The notes under the pieces are model-generated. The model saw only the letters and a list, made by a program, of their open reading frames with translations, was not told where the DNA came from and searched no databases. The position numbers and the translations under genes are program-made. Shown in pieces: positions 8,327-16,454 of a DNA stretch of 64,000 nucleotides (positions are counted from its first letter, which is position 1; each line of letters opens with the position of its first letter). Source of the DNA: Pseudoclavibacter sp. Marseille-Q3772 (lineage in GTDB: Bacteria; Actinomycetota; Actinomycetes; Actinomycetales; Microbacteriaceae); contig NZ_OU745391.1 in assembly GCF_916618895.1 (NCBI RefSeq), forward strand, positions 868,001 to 932,000, in the 5' to 3' direction.

Positions 8327-9379
8327 CTACGACTGCCGCTCGTAGAGCTCGGTCCATTCCTTCAGCCAGGTTTCGCGCTTGGCGTTGAGTTGTTCGAGAT
8401 CGACTTCGATCGGGTCGTCCACGAGCGTGGCTTTTTCTGACCAGGCTTCGGGAAGCGAGGTGTCGTCGTTGATCGGATACATGTACATCGCTTCGGGCAG
8501 CTCTTGCTGGAACTGTTCGTCAAGCATGAAGTCGATGAATGCCTGCGCACCCTCTGGGTTTGCCGCATCCTTAAGCACGCCCGCGTACTCAACCTGTTCG
8601 GTGCAGCTATCTGCCAGCACGCCGGTGGTGCGTTCGGTTGCGGCGGGTGAGGATGAGTAGCTCAGTACCAGCGGGTATTTGCCTGCGCCTTCAGCCCCGG
8701 AGAAGTCGGTGAAGTATGCATCCGACCAGCTGTCGTTGATCTTGGCACCGCCTTCGAGCAGGTCGTTCCAGTAGTCGTGCCACTTGTCTTCACCGAATCG
8801 GTTCACGGTCGCGACCATGAACGCCAGGCCCGGCGAGGAGGTGGTCGGGTTGGTGAGTGTGAACAGCGATGCGTACTCGGGCTTCGCGAGGTCCTCGATG
8901 CTTGCCGGCTCGGGTTTGCCTTGTTCCTTGAACCAGTCGTGGTCGATGTTGACACAGACCTGGCCGCGGTCGATGGGCGTCAGCTTCTCGGACAGATCAT
9001 ACGATTTCGCCGATTCCGGCAGCTTCGGCGAGGTGTAGTCGGCAAGCGCATCGCTCTGCGCGATATCAAGGGCCGAGTAGTTATCGATTCCGAATACTGC
9101 GTCCACGCCCGAGGCGCCGCCTTCGAGCTTGAGCTGTGATGCGACCACACCGGCATCACCGGGGGCGGTGGTTACCAGTTGGTAGCCGGTTTCTGCTTCG
9201 AACTTCTTGCTCAGCTCTTCGCTGATTTCAAAGGAGTCGTGCGTGAGTACGGTGACTTTTCCGCCGGTTGATTCGCCGGTCTGGTTGCCGCCGGTTGCGA
9301 TGGAGCACCCGGCGAGGGTGCCGAGCGCGAGCGCAGCGGTCGCGACGGCTGCCAGCGCGGAGATTGGTCGGGTCGACAT
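8327..9379 (-). CDS. thiB: Thiamine ABC transporter substrate-binding lipoprotein
   Basis: Surface-anchored receptor for thiamine or its phosphates, 350 residues. The signal peptide ends in the lipobox LAGC, so the mature protein is a lipoprotein. The body follows the TbpA/ThiB pattern: VTVLTHDSF, a GVVASQLKLEG loop, GIDN, and a binding segment around VCVNIDHDWF. The ATG at 9379 was chosen because GGAGG lies just upstream and the lipobox falls at a normal distance; the frame is open to 9460 but runs into the riboswitch leader. The Shine-Dalgarno is part of a hairpin directly behind a TPP aptamer, so thiamine pyrophosphate should lower expression. Confidence 0.93.
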   Translation of the reverse strand: MSTRPISALAAVATAALALGTLAGCSIATGGNQTGESTGGKVTVLTHDSFEISEELSKKFEAETGYQLVTTAPGDAGVVASQLKLEGGASGVDAVFGIDNYSALDIAQSDALADYTSPKLPESAKSYDLSEKLTPIDRGQVCVNIDHDWFKEQGKPEPASIEDLAKPEYASLFTLTNPTTSSPGLAFMVATVNRFGEDKWHDYWNDLLEGGAKINDSWSDAYFTDFSGAEGAGKYPLVLSYSSSPAATERTTGVLADSCTEQVEYAGVLKDAANPEGAQAFIDFMLDEQFQQELPEAMYMYPINDDTSLPEAWSEKATLVDDPIEVDLEQLNAKRETWLKEWTELYERQS

Positions 9380-9385
9380 CTGTTT

Positions 9386-9423
9386 CCTCCAATACTGTTG
9401 GAGGGCTCGTGCGCGCGCACGAG
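9386..9423 (-). promoter_or_regulatory. Riboswitch expression platform: two hairpins, one sequestering the thiB Shine-Dalgarno
   Basis: On the minus strand the aptamer is followed by a perfect 18-base GC-rich palindrome (9406-9423). A second hairpin has 7-bp stem CCTCCAA/TTGGAGG and a 5-base loop (9386-9404). The 3' arm of that second hairpin contains the GGAGG ribosome site of thiB. There is no U-tract, so control is more likely at translation than at termination. Confidence 0.65.
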
Positions 9424-9432
9424 GAGAGAACT

Positions 9433-9515
9433 CGACTTCCTTCGTCGGTGCTAACCGCATCAGGTTCGAGGGTCTGCCTGCGTGGCACTCTCAGCGCCGC
9501 TCGGCGCTCCCCTGT
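9433..9515 (-). promoter_or_regulatory. TPP riboswitch aptamer (THI element)
   Basis: Read on the minus strand, all conserved THI-box parts are present in order: CAGGGGAGC, then GCTGAGAGTGCC, then ACCCTCGAACCTGATG, then GGTTAGCACCGACGAAGGAAG. The 5' and 3' ends can pair in the closing helix. The element lies about 55 bases before thiB and marks the downstream ABC operon as thiamine-related. Confidence 0.95.
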
Positions 9516-9573
9516 CGTTCTTCTGTAAGCCTAGTGGATGCGCGCGAGTTCCGTGTCCGTCGGTTACGGGCCG

Positions 9574-10302
9574 TTACCGACGGCGCACGAGCACCTGCCC
9601 TGCGGGGAACGCGAGCCGCCACCATCCCGGAGCGACAGAGCAGCGCACTGGTGCGTTGCTTGGTAGTGGCAGGAAGCCCAGGGCGTGTGCGGCGAATGCG
9701 GCGCCGGCCGGTGGTAGCGATACCTCGGCAGTTTGGTCGAAGGTGTTCGTTACGGTGTGCTCGTCGAGGGATGCAGTCCAGGTGTGGGTGCGGGCTCGTT
9801 CGGCTCGTATCTGGCCGAGCACGGCGCTGAACTGTTCGCCGATTTCAGCGATGCCTGCTTCGGCAATCTGCGTCAGCGCATTCGCGTCAAGTTCGGCGGT
9901 TGCTTGCCAGCCGGTAAGCGGTGGCCGCTGTCCGGTCCAGGATTCGTTGAGCCGGTCCGGGGGAAGCGGGATGTGCAGCGCGTCACTGTCGGTATCGGGG
10001 GTTCGTGCGAGTCGGTCGAGCATTCCCCGCAACGGTACGACCGCGTCGAATTGACCGTGGTAGCAATCGGCCGGGTCAGTATTGGTGATTGTTGCGGGGA
10101 TGGCGCGCACCGCGATGACTAGCGGCGAGTCGTCAAGGATGCCAGCGGGGCGTAATACCGGCACCCACAGGGCCACTACCCGGTCGGTTACGGCATGGAT
10201 GCGCAACGCGCCGTCTTCGATGCGCGCAGCCCGCCCGAGATAGGTGGCTAGGTCGGCTCGCTGTTGCGGGGATGCGAAGTTAAGCTGCCCGTTTGCAGCC
10301 AC
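9574..10302 (-). CDS. Conserved hypothetical protein (third gene of the ettA operon)
   Basis: A 242-residue soluble protein that I do not recognise. It has no signal peptide or membrane span. It contains an Arg/Asp-rich first half, a Pro-containing middle (LPPDRLNESWTGQRPPLTGW), a helical stretch around 155-185 and a C-terminal beta-rich part ending VRRR. The GTG start overlaps the stop of the thioesterase gene by one base, giving a tight ettA-thioesterase-hypothetical operon. Gene-level synteny is the only hint of function. Confidence 0.7.
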   Translation of the reverse strand: MAANGQLNFASPQQRADLATYLGRAARIEDGALRIHAVTDRVVALWVPVLRPAGILDDSPLVIAVRAIPATITNTDPADCYHGQFDAVVPLRGMLDRLARTPDTDSDALHIPLPPDRLNESWTGQRPPLTGWQATAELDANALTQIAEAGIAEIGEQFSAVLGQIRAERARTHTWTASLDEHTVTNTFDQTAEVSLPPAGAAFAAHALGFLPLPSNAPVRCSVAPGWWRLAFPAGQVLVRRR

Positions 10303-10910
10303 TAGTGCCCCTGCTGCTGTTGAGCTTGCACGTCGTCGAGGTTGAGCGCCGAGGTGATCGGTTCTGGTCGATCCACATGCGCGAAGCGTTCTGCCGTTTT
10401 GCGATCGCTACGCAGAATCACCGGATCGTCCAGGTAGGCGTTCCATGCTTCGCGTTCTTCGTCGGTGAGCCGTCGCGGCCGCAGGGTTTGCGGGTCGATG
10501 AACACGATCGTGGTGCGGGCGATGACTCGACATTCGCGATCGGAACGCTGTTCGTTATCCCAAATCTCGTACGAAATCTCGGCCGAGGCACTGCCGAGAT
10601 AGCTAATCCACAGCACGACCTCGATGGGTAGCTCGCTGTATTCGATCGGTGATTTGTATTCGATCGTGTGCCCGGCAACGAGCGTGTGTGTCCGGCTACC
10701 GTGTGCGGAGTCAGTGGCGAGAGGATGGGGTTCGTCACCGCTCGCGGGCCGCCAGAATGCCTGGATGCGCGCTTCTTCCAGCAGGGTGAATACGGTCGCG
10801 TTGTTGACGTGACCGTATGCATCCTGATCTCGCCACCGGACGAACACGGGAACGTGGAATCGCCGCTTTCCAGTGCTCGTCGCCGAACTCCAACACCGAA
10901 GCTCGTTCAT
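10302..10910 (-). CDS. Acyl-CoA thioesterase, 4HBT hot-dog family
   Basis: Hot-dog fold thioesterase hydrolysing an acyl-CoA or related thioester, 202 residues. The diagnostic block is VRWRDQDAYGHVNNATVFTLLEEAR, in which the Asp of RDQDAYGHVNN is the usual catalytic residue. It is followed by TIEYKSPIEY and a Pro/Arg-rich C-terminal tail after the fold (ETAERFAHVD region). I chose the ATG at 10910, two bases after the ettA stop; the open frame continues to 11093 inside ettA and is not credible. The ribosome site is weak, suggesting coupling to ettA. The physiological substrate is unknown. Confidence 0.85.
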   Translation of the reverse strand: MNELRCWSSATSTGKRRFHVPVFVRWRDQDAYGHVNNATVFTLLEEARIQAFWRPASGDEPHPLATDSAHGSRTHTLVAGHTIEYKSPIEYSELPIEVVLWISYLGSASAEISYEIWDNEQRSDRECRVIARTTIVFIDPQTLRPRRLTDEEREAWNAYLDDPVILRSDRKTAERFAHVDRPEPITSALNLDDVQAQQQQGH

Positions 10911-10912
10911 CG

Positions 10913-12595
10913 TTAGTCCCGCGTGAGCTTGCGGTAGGTGACGCGCGAAGGCTTCGCTGCTTCTGGGCCGAGACGTTCGATCTTGTTCGCCTCGTAGCCT
11001 TCGAAGTTGCCCTCGTACCAGTACCAGTTCGAGGGGTTCTCGTCGGTGCCTTCGTAAGCGAGGATGTGGGTGGCAACGCGGTCGAGGAACCACCGGTCGT
11101 GGGTGATGACCACGGCGCAGCCGGGGAACTCGAGTAGCGCGTTTTCGAGGCTCGAAAGCGTTTCGACGTCGAGGTCGTTCGTGGGTTCGTCAAGCAGCAG
11201 CAGGTTGCCGCCCTGCTTGAGGGTGAGTGCGAGGTTCAGGCGGTTGCGCTCACCACCGGAAAGCACACCTGCTTTCTTCTGCTGGTCGGGTCCCTTGAAG
11301 CCGAACGACGAGACGTAAGCGCGAGACGGGATTTCGACCTGACCAACCTGGATGTAGTCAAGTCCGTCGGAGACGACTTCCCACACGGTCTGTTCTGGGT
11401 CGATACCAGCACGGTTCTGGTCTACGTAGGAAATCTTGACCGTTTCACCGATCTTGAGATCGCCCGAGTCGAGCGGTTCAAGACCAACGATGGTCTTGAA
11501 CAGTGTCGATTTACCGACACCGTTCGGTCCGATGATGCCGACGATACCGTTGCGCGGCAGCGAGAACGACAGGTTGTCGAACAGTACCCGCTCGCCGAAG
11601 CCCTTCTTGAGGTCGCTGGCTTCGATCACGACATTACCCAGGCGCGGTCCCGGCGGAATCTGGATCTCTTCGAAGTCGAGCTTGCGTGTGCGCTCGGCCT
11701 CGGCAGCCATCTCTTCGTATCGCGCAAGACGGGCCTTCGACTTGGCCTGACGTCCTTTAGCGTTCGACCGCACCCACTCGAGTTCTTCGGCAAGACGCTT
11801 TGCGAGCTTCGCATCTTTCTTGCCCTGGATCTGCAGACGTTCTTTCTTCTTTTCGAGGTAAGTCGAGTAGTTGCCCTCGTACGGGTAAAGGCGACCACGG
11901 TCAACCTCGGCGATCCAGCCGGCAACGTGGTCAAGGAAGTACCGGTCGTGGGTTACTGCGATTACCGCACCGGGGTACTTCTGCAGGTGCTGCTCGAGCC
12001 AGAGCACGCTCTCGGCATCGAGGTGGTTAGTGGGCTCGTCAAGCAGCAGCAGGTCGGGCTTTTCGAGCAGGAGCTTGCACAGGGCAACGCGACGACGCTC
12101 ACCACCGGAGAGGTTGGTCACCGGCTCATCTGCCGGTGGGCAGCGAAGTGCATCCATTGCCTGTTCGAGCTGAGAATCGAGGTCCCAGGCATCAGCCGCG
12201 TCGATCTCGCCCTGCAGCACACCCATTTCTTCCATGAGCGCGTCGAAGTCTGCATCCGGGTCGGCCATCTGTGCCGAGATTGCGTTAAAGCGGTCGATCT
12301 TGCCCTTAATTTCGGCAACGCCCTCTTCAACGTTTTCACGCACGGTCTTGCTCTCGTCCAGCGGAGGCTCCTGCAGCAGGATGCCAACGCTGAAGCCCGG
12401 GGTGAGCTTGGCGTCACCGTTGGAGGGCTGGTCGAGGCCGGCCATGATCTTCAGAATGGTGGACTTACCGGCACCGTTCGGGCCGACCATACCGATTTTC
12501 GCTCCGGGGAAGAACGACATCGTAACGTCGTCGAGGATGAGCTTGTCGCCCACCTTCTTGCGAGCGCGAACCATTTGATAGATGTACTCGGCCAT
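10913..12595 (-). CDS. ettA: Energy-dependent translational throttle protein EttA (ABC-F ATPase)
   Basis: Cytosolic ribosome-binding ABC-F ATPase that gates the first elongation steps according to energy charge. The protein has 560 residues with two ABC domains. Domain 1 has GPNGAGKS, the signature LSGGERRRVALCKLLL and LLLLDEPTNHLD. The linker is rich in Arg/Lys (ERLQIQGKKDAKLAKRL). Domain 2 has GPNGVGKS, LSGGERNRLNLAL and LLLLDEPTNDLD. Length, the EYIYQM start and the C-terminal ANKIERLGPEA stretch match EttA rather than other ABC-F members. It is first in a three-gene operon. Confidence 0.95.
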   Translation of the reverse strand: MAEYIYQMVRARKKVGDKLILDDVTMSFFPGAKIGMVGPNGAGKSTILKIMAGLDQPSNGDAKLTPGFSVGILLQEPPLDESKTVRENVEEGVAEIKGKIDRFNAISAQMADPDADFDALMEEMGVLQGEIDAADAWDLDSQLEQAMDALRCPPADEPVTNLSGGERRRVALCKLLLEKPDLLLLDEPTNHLDAESVLWLEQHLQKYPGAVIAVTHDRYFLDHVAGWIAEVDRGRLYPYEGNYSTYLEKKKERLQIQGKKDAKLAKRLAEELEWVRSNAKGRQAKSKARLARYEEMAAEAERTRKLDFEEIQIPPGPRLGNVVIEASDLKKGFGERVLFDNLSFSLPRNGIVGIIGPNGVGKSTLFKTIVGLEPLDSGDLKIGETVKISYVDQNRAGIDPEQTVWEVVSDGLDYIQVGQVEIPSRAYVSSFGFKGPDQQKKAGVLSGGERNRLNLALTLKQGGNLLLLDEPTNDLDVETLSSLENALLEFPGCAVVITHDRWFLDRVATHILAYEGTDENPSNWYWYEGNFEGYEANKIERLGPEAAKPSRVTYRKLTRD

Positions 12596-12722
12596 ATCGT
12601 CCAGTCTCTCGGTACCCGCAAGGGCACGGTGAATGTAACAGTCGTTCGGATGCGGCGATCCGGCAAGCGCAGATTATCAGGTGAGTCGGTTGGTCACTTG
12701 ATATCGCCTTGAAGGCGGGTGG

Positions 12723-13190
12723 CTACCAGTCGATGGGCTGGGTTTTCCCGATCATGCATTTGCCGGTGCTCAGTGGGTTTTCCACGACCGAAGAGTACCC
12801 GCGAGTGCCCCGCTGACCGATCAAGCACAGGCCATCTGGCATCTTGACGGACACCATGACGTAGTCGGCCTCGAGATCGATACTCGTGCGGTCGAAGGTG
12901 ACTTCCATCTGCGACTTATCGAAGCCCGCATCCGCCAGGGCGTTCACCATGGCATGTGAGTCGGCCTTGCTGTTCTTAGCCAGCAGATCCCCCAAGGTCT
13001 GGTCGAAATAGTCCTTGTTTTCGCCAGCGCCGCCCTGCGGATCAAATGTGGCCTTCGGTTTCGGCGTCGACTGCTGCTCTTGTCCCTGTTGCCCCTGCTG
13101 GTCGCTACCACCATCGGCAGCGCAGCCGGTCAGTACAAGCGCAGTAGCGGTCGCCGCTGCCGCGAACAGTCGCAGTTGAAGCCTGGCCAC
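12723..13190 (-). CDS. Small secreted lipoprotein (DUF6993-like)
   Basis: A lipoprotein of about 155 residues. The signal peptide ends in LTGC near residue 22, followed by a Gln/Gly/Pro-rich linker of about 30 residues and a compact domain with two Cys (DGLCLIG and TGKCMIG) that could form a disulfide. I favour the GTG at 13190, five bases after AGGA; the ATG at 13196 overlaps that ribosome site. The domain resembles one I associate with Microbacteriaceae lipoproteins (DUF6993), an attribution made from memory. The gaps on either side (12596-12722 and 13191-13287) show nothing distinctive. Confidence 0.75.
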   Translation of the reverse strand: MARLQLRLFAAAATATALVLTGCAADGGSDQQGQQGQEQQSTPKPKATFDPQGGAGENKDYFDQTLGDLLAKNSKADSHAMVNALADAGFDKSQMEVTFDRTSIDLEADYVMVSVKMPDGLCLIGQRGTRGYSSVVENPLSTGKCMIGKTQPIDW

Positions 13191-13287
13191 AGTCATCCTT
13201 TCGTGGGTGACGCGCCCACGCACGCCACCCACATAGTGTGCCAGGTCTGCCGCTTACGCGCCTGCGGGTATTCCGATGATGTGCGGT

Positions 13288-13791
13288 CTAGAACGCCGGT
13301 TCAAGCACGCGGTCGCCCTGGCGATCCGGAACGAACTGTTCGACATTCCCGGTTATCGACGCGACGCTGGCGGTATCGCTCCATCCCTGTGCACCGGATG
13401 CGTTTTCAGCAGACGGATCGGCAGATGCGGCTGGCGCTCCGACAGTGCGCGGCTGTAGCTGTTGGGTTACTAGATCTGGGCCGAGGTTATTGGCAACGAC
13501 CTCAACTCGCGTACCGAAACTTCCGTTCTCACGCTCGAACGACTGCAATCGCAATTTACCGACGCACACAATCCGTTGCCCTTTCCGCAGCGACGCGTGT
13601 GCATTGTCGGCCAACTTGCCAAAGGCAGTGACGTTGTACCAATTCGTGTGCGCATCGTGCCATTTGCCGTCGGCATTGCGTTTGCGCTCGCTCGTGGCAA
13701 CGCGCATCGTGAGGCGGCTGAGGTTATCGCGGACGGTGCGCAGTTCAGGGTCGGTTCCGATTACCCCGGTGATGGTGATGAGATCAGTCAT
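13288..13791 (-). CDS. ssb: Single-stranded DNA-binding protein, variant lacking the acidic tip
   Basis: OB-fold protein binding single-stranded DNA, 167 residues. The N-terminal OB domain (about 1-110) reads TITGVIGTDPELR, NWYNVTAFGKLADNA, LRKGQRIVCVGKL. The C-terminal tail is Ala/Ser-rich and ends VLEPAF instead of the acidic DDDIPF-type tip that recruits repair and replication partners. This suggests an accessory SSB paralogue (competence, phage-like or regulatory) rather than the main replication SSB, which would be elsewhere. The ATG at 13791 follows AAAGG by six bases. A pair of DnaA-box-like sites lies about 145 bases upstream. Confidence 0.88.
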   Translation of the reverse strand: MTDLITITGVIGTDPELRTVRDNLSRLTMRVATSERKRNADGKWHDAHTNWYNVTAFGKLADNAHASLRKGQRIVCVGKLRLQSFERENGSFGTRVEVVANNLGPDLVTQQLQPRTVGAPAASADPSAENASGAQGWSDTASVASITGNVEQFVPDRQGDRVLEPAF

Positions 13792-13935
13792 GGGCTGCCT
13801 TTCGCTGTACCGAGCACTGTGCCTCGGTTCCGGAAGTCTTGGACGACCCGGCACCGTGTTCGTGCCGTGCTGGTGCCGGGTCGCGCAGCTAGTCTGATCC
13901 CATTTGCCGCATTGGTGAGCGCAGTACCGAACCGC

Positions 13936-13958
13936 TGTGGATAACTAAGTTGTCCACA
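13936..13958. promoter_or_regulatory. Inverted pair of DnaA-box-like sites
   Basis: TGTGGATAA (reverse complement TTATCCACA, the consensus DnaA box) and TTGTCCACA (the variant common in actinobacteria) face each other across five bases. They lie between the ssb start and the msrA end. The same bases can fold into an 11-bp hairpin with one mismatch, so an attenuator or terminator role is an alternative. Confidence 0.5.
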
Positions 13959-14000
13959 GCCGGCGCGGTGCACGCACGAGGAGGTACCGCATCCGCTGCG

Positions 14001-14525
14001 CTACCGCATCCATTCGGCAAAACTGGCCCGCACCTTATTGACCTTGGGCTGCGCCACCGCAAGGCAATACCCCTGGTTTGGGTTGCGGGCGTAGAAATCT
14101 TGGTGCATTGGTTCGGCGTCGGTGAATGTGCCGAGCGGTTCGATGGTCGTCACCACCGCGCCATCCCAGTACTCGTCGGCACGGTCTCGTGCTGCTGCAA
14201 ACACCGCTCGCTGCTGGTCATCGGCAGGGAACATCGCCGAGCGATACTGCGTACCCACATCCCCGCCCTGCCGGTTGAGCTGCGTTGGGTCATGCAGGGT
14301 GAAGAACACATCGAGGATCACGGATGCGGGAACGACGTCTTCGTCGAACCACACGCGCACCGCTTCCGCGTGCCCGGTCGTTCCCGAACACACCTGTTCG
14401 TACGTCGGATGCTCCGTGTGCCCGCCGGTGTATCCGGACACCACATCTTCAACACCGCGCACTCGGCGATACACCGCGTCTAAACACCAGAAACAACCGC
14501 CAGCAAGCACGAACTCAGTAACCAT
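14001..14525 (-). CDS. msrA: Peptide-methionine (S)-S-oxide reductase
   Basis: Repairs methionine-S-sulfoxide in proteins. It is 174 residues from the ATG at 14525. The catalytic motif GCFWC is at residues 10-14, followed by GYTGGHTEHPTYEQVCSGTTGHAEAV and the substrate-site block YRSAMFP. The C-terminus KVNKVRASFAEWM lacks extra resolving cysteines. The hexamer TAGCAT ends seven bases before the ATG, supporting a leaderless transcript and this start. The frame is open to 14597 but the extra residues are not MsrA-like. Confidence 0.93.
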   Translation of the reverse strand: MVTEFVLAGGCFWCLDAVYRRVRGVEDVVSGYTGGHTEHPTYEQVCSGTTGHAEAVRVWFDEDVVPASVILDVFFTLHDPTQLNRQGGDVGTQYRSAMFPADDQQRAVFAAARDRADEYWDGAVVTTIEPLGTFTDAEPMHQDFYARNPNQGYCLAVAQPKVNKVRASFAEWMR

Positions 14526-14532
14526 GACCGCA

Positions 14533-14538
14533 ATGCTA
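14533..14538 (-). promoter_or_regulatory. -10 hexamer of msrA, leaderless
   Basis: On the minus strand TAGCAT is followed by seven bases and the msrA ATG. No Shine-Dalgarno is present. Confidence 0.45.
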
Positions 14539-14618
14539 AGCGCCCGTAAACAAGGATGCACCAAACGATGTCGGAGGCTCGTCATACGGTGAAACACAAC
14601 CGGCGAAAGGAGCCCAGG

Positions 14619-14867
14619 ATGCCCGCAACTGTCACGCTATTGCCGCGCACGAACGACCTCGTCCAGGAACGTCACGGCTTCCGCATCCATCAACTCACCG
14701 AAACGCGAGCGCGCATCACGCTGCCCTCGGGTGCTGTGGTTGCCTACCTTGACTGTGTGGCAGCGGGGTGTTGGGCGCTGTCACGTATGTCCGCGAACCG
14801 GCGAGAGCTTGTGCGCATCGGTGTCTTTGATTCGCGAGAAGAAGCGATCGCGGCGCTGCGCCACTAA
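14619..14867 (+). CDS. Small hypothetical protein
   Basis: An 82-residue basic protein preceded by an excellent ribosome site (AAAGGAG, six bases before the ATG). It has alternating beta-like stretches (HGFRIHQLTETRARITLP, SGAVVAYLDCVAAG) and ends with a helical segment SREEAIAALRH. There is no signal peptide or membrane span. It ends two bases from the convergent nadE stop. Codon use matches its neighbours, so it is probably a real gene, but I recognise no family. Confidence 0.6.
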   Translation: MPATVTLLPRTNDLVQERHGFRIHQLTETRARITLPSGAVVAYLDCVAAGCWALSRMSANRRELVRIGVFDSREEAIAALRH

Positions 14868-14869
14868 GG

Positions 14870-15691
14870 TCAGCGGTCTTCGCGCCACCAGGTGTCGTAG
14901 GGCGCCACGGGAAGGTGCCGCTTATGTGCTGAGCGTGCAAAGTGGCGCTCGATCGTGGCGGCTGCTTCCTCCGAGACGTCACCGCCGGTTAGGTAGGTGT
15001 CGATCTCGGTGTAGCGCACGCCCAGTTCGTCTTCGTCGGTTCTGCCGGGGTTGTCGTCCAGCAGGTCAGCGGTAGGTACCTTCTCGTACAGGTGCTTCGG
15101 CGCGTCGAGCGCGCGTAATAGCTCGCGCCCCTGCTCTTTGGTGAGCCCGCCCAGCGGGGTGAGATCGAACCCTCCGTCACCGAACTTGGTGAAGAACCCG
15201 GTGACGGCTTCGGCTGCGTGGTCTGTGCCCAACACGAGCAACCCCCGCTCGCCTGCCAGCGCGTATTGCGCGACCATCCGCATCCGCGCCTTAACGTTGC
15301 CGCGGTTGTAGTCAGTGAGCTCGCTCGGCGCGAACTGCTGTGCGAGTGCGTCAACGGCGGCTTGGATGTTGACGGTTACAGTTTCGTCCGGAGCGATGAA
15401 CTCGAGCGCGGCCTGCGCGTCGTCTTCGTCAAGTTGTACGCCGTGGGGTAAACGCATGGCAACGAACGTAGCGTCGATGCCTTCCACCCGCGCACGCTCA
15501 CACGCAAGTTGGGCCAACCGTCCGGCCAGGGTGGAATCCTGGCCACCAGAGATGCCGAGCGCGAACCCTTTTGCGCCCGTGTGGCGCAGGTAGTCCAGCA
15601 GGAACTGGATGCGGTCAGTCACCTCGGTCTGCGCGTCGATGTTCGGCTTGACGCCCAGCGTGCGGATGATGTGTGCCTGTTGGGTACGCAT
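14870..15691 (-). CDS. nadE: NH3-dependent NAD(+) synthetase
   Basis: Final step of NAD synthesis: amidates deamido-NAD with ammonia and ATP. The protein has 273 residues with no N-terminal glutaminase domain. The P-loop SGGQDST is at about 48-54. [21 protein letters not shown] forms the substrate site, followed by [17 protein letters not shown]. The N-terminus [12 protein letters not shown] matches family starts, so the ATG at 15691 is probably correct. That ATG begins one base after the 3' end of tRNA-Arg, leaving no room for an untranslated leader other than the tRNA itself. Confidence 0.94.
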   Translation of the reverse strand: MRTQQAHIIRTLGVKPNIDAQTEVTDRIQFLLDYLRHTGAKGFALGISGGQDSTLAGRLAQLACERARVEGIDATFVAMRLPHGVQLDEDDAQAALEFIAPDETVTVNIQAAVDALAQQFAPSELTDYNRGNVKARMRMVAQYALAGERGLLVLGTDHAAEAVTGFFTKFGDGGFDLTPLGGLTKEQGRELLRALDAPKHLYEKVPTADLLDDNPGRTDEDELGVRYTEIDTYLTGGDVSEEAAATIERHFARSAHKRHLPVAPYDTWWREDR

Positions 15692-15692
15692 G

Positions 15693-15765
15693 CGCCCCCG
15701 ACAGGACTCGAACCTGTAACCTACGGATTAGAAGGCCGTTGCTCTATCCATTGAGCTACGGAGGC
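15693..15765 (-). tRNA. tRNA-Arg (anticodon TCT)
   Basis: A 73-base cloverleaf read on the minus strand. The acceptor stem GCCTCCG pairs with CGGGGGC. The D arm contains AGCTCAATGGATAGAGC, the anticodon loop is CTTCTAA, and the T loop reads GGTTCGAGTCC. The discriminator is G, and no CCA is encoded (CAT follows). It reads AGA, a rare codon in this genome. Confidence 0.95.
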
Positions 15766-15796
15766 AGTTGGTGTAAGCCTACCGGTCACCGGTCAC

Positions 15797-15802
15797 TACG
15801 AT
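15797..15802 (+). promoter_or_regulatory. -10 hexamer of orn, leaderless
   Basis: TACGAT ends seven bases before the orn ATG and no Shine-Dalgarno lies between. This supports the ATG at 15810 over the in-frame GTG at 15804. Confidence 0.45.
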
Positions 15803-15809
15803 AGTGCGC

Positions 15810-16454
15810 ATGAGTGATGTCACCGTTGCGAACGACAAGGATCGTCTGGTTTGGATCGACTGCGAGATGACCGGTCTGAATCCGGAAGTGGATGAGCTGT
15901 GCGAGATTGCGGTGTTCGTCACCGACTCCAATCTCAACCTGATCGACGAATCCGGGCTCGACATCGTCATTCGCCCGTCGCAACGTGCTCTCGACAATAT
16001 GAACGAGTTCGTTACGAATATGCACCGCACCTCGGGTCTGGCCGAAGCCATTCCGAAGGGTGTTTCGGTCGCCGAAGCGCAAGAACAGGTGCTCGCCTAC
16101 GTCAAGCGGTTTGTGCCGAACGAACGCACCGCGCCGCTTGCTGGTAACACCATCGGCACCGACCGGATGTTTCTTGCTCGCTACATGCCGGAGCTCGACC
16201 AGCACTTGCACTACCGCAACATCGATGTCTCCACCCTCAAAGAACTCGCACGCCGCTGGTACCCGCGGGTGTACTTCCACTCTCCGCAGAAGCACGGTGG
16301 GCATCGCGCGAGTGCCGACATCCTCGAGTCAATTCGGGAGCTGCGGTATTACCGGGCGGCGATGCTGCCTGCGGAGCCCGGCCCCTCGAGCGACGACGCA
16401 GAAACTGCGGCGACGAAAGTCACCGAAGAGTTCTCCCGCTACCTCGAGCGCTAA
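15810..16454 (+). CDS. orn: Oligoribonuclease
   Basis: 3'-5' exonuclease of the DEDDh class that degrades 2-5 nt RNAs and pGpG. The protein has 214 residues. Exo I is WIDCEMTGL, Exo II is GNTIGTDRMFLARYMP, and Exo III is HRASADI with the preceding His. All DEDDh residues appear present. A C-terminal extension (EPGPSSDDAETAATKVTEEFSRYLER) of about 30 residues goes beyond the core. The stop overlaps the convergent M23 peptidase stop by four bases. Confidence 0.95.
   Translation: MSDVTVANDKDRLVWIDCEMTGLNPEVDELCEIAVFVTDSNLNLIDESGLDIVIRPSQRALDNMNEFVTNMHRTSGLAEAIPKGVSVAEAQEQVLAYVKRFVPNERTAPLAGNTIGTDRMFLARYMPELDQHLHYRNIDVSTLKELARRWYPRVYFHSPQKHGGHRASADILESIRELRYYRAAMLPAEPGPSSDDAETAATKVTEEFSRYLER

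Noticed and set aside
13936-13958. Replication origin at the DnaA-box pair
   Set aside because: Only two boxes are present, with no AT-rich unwinding region and no dnaA, dnaN or rpmH nearby.
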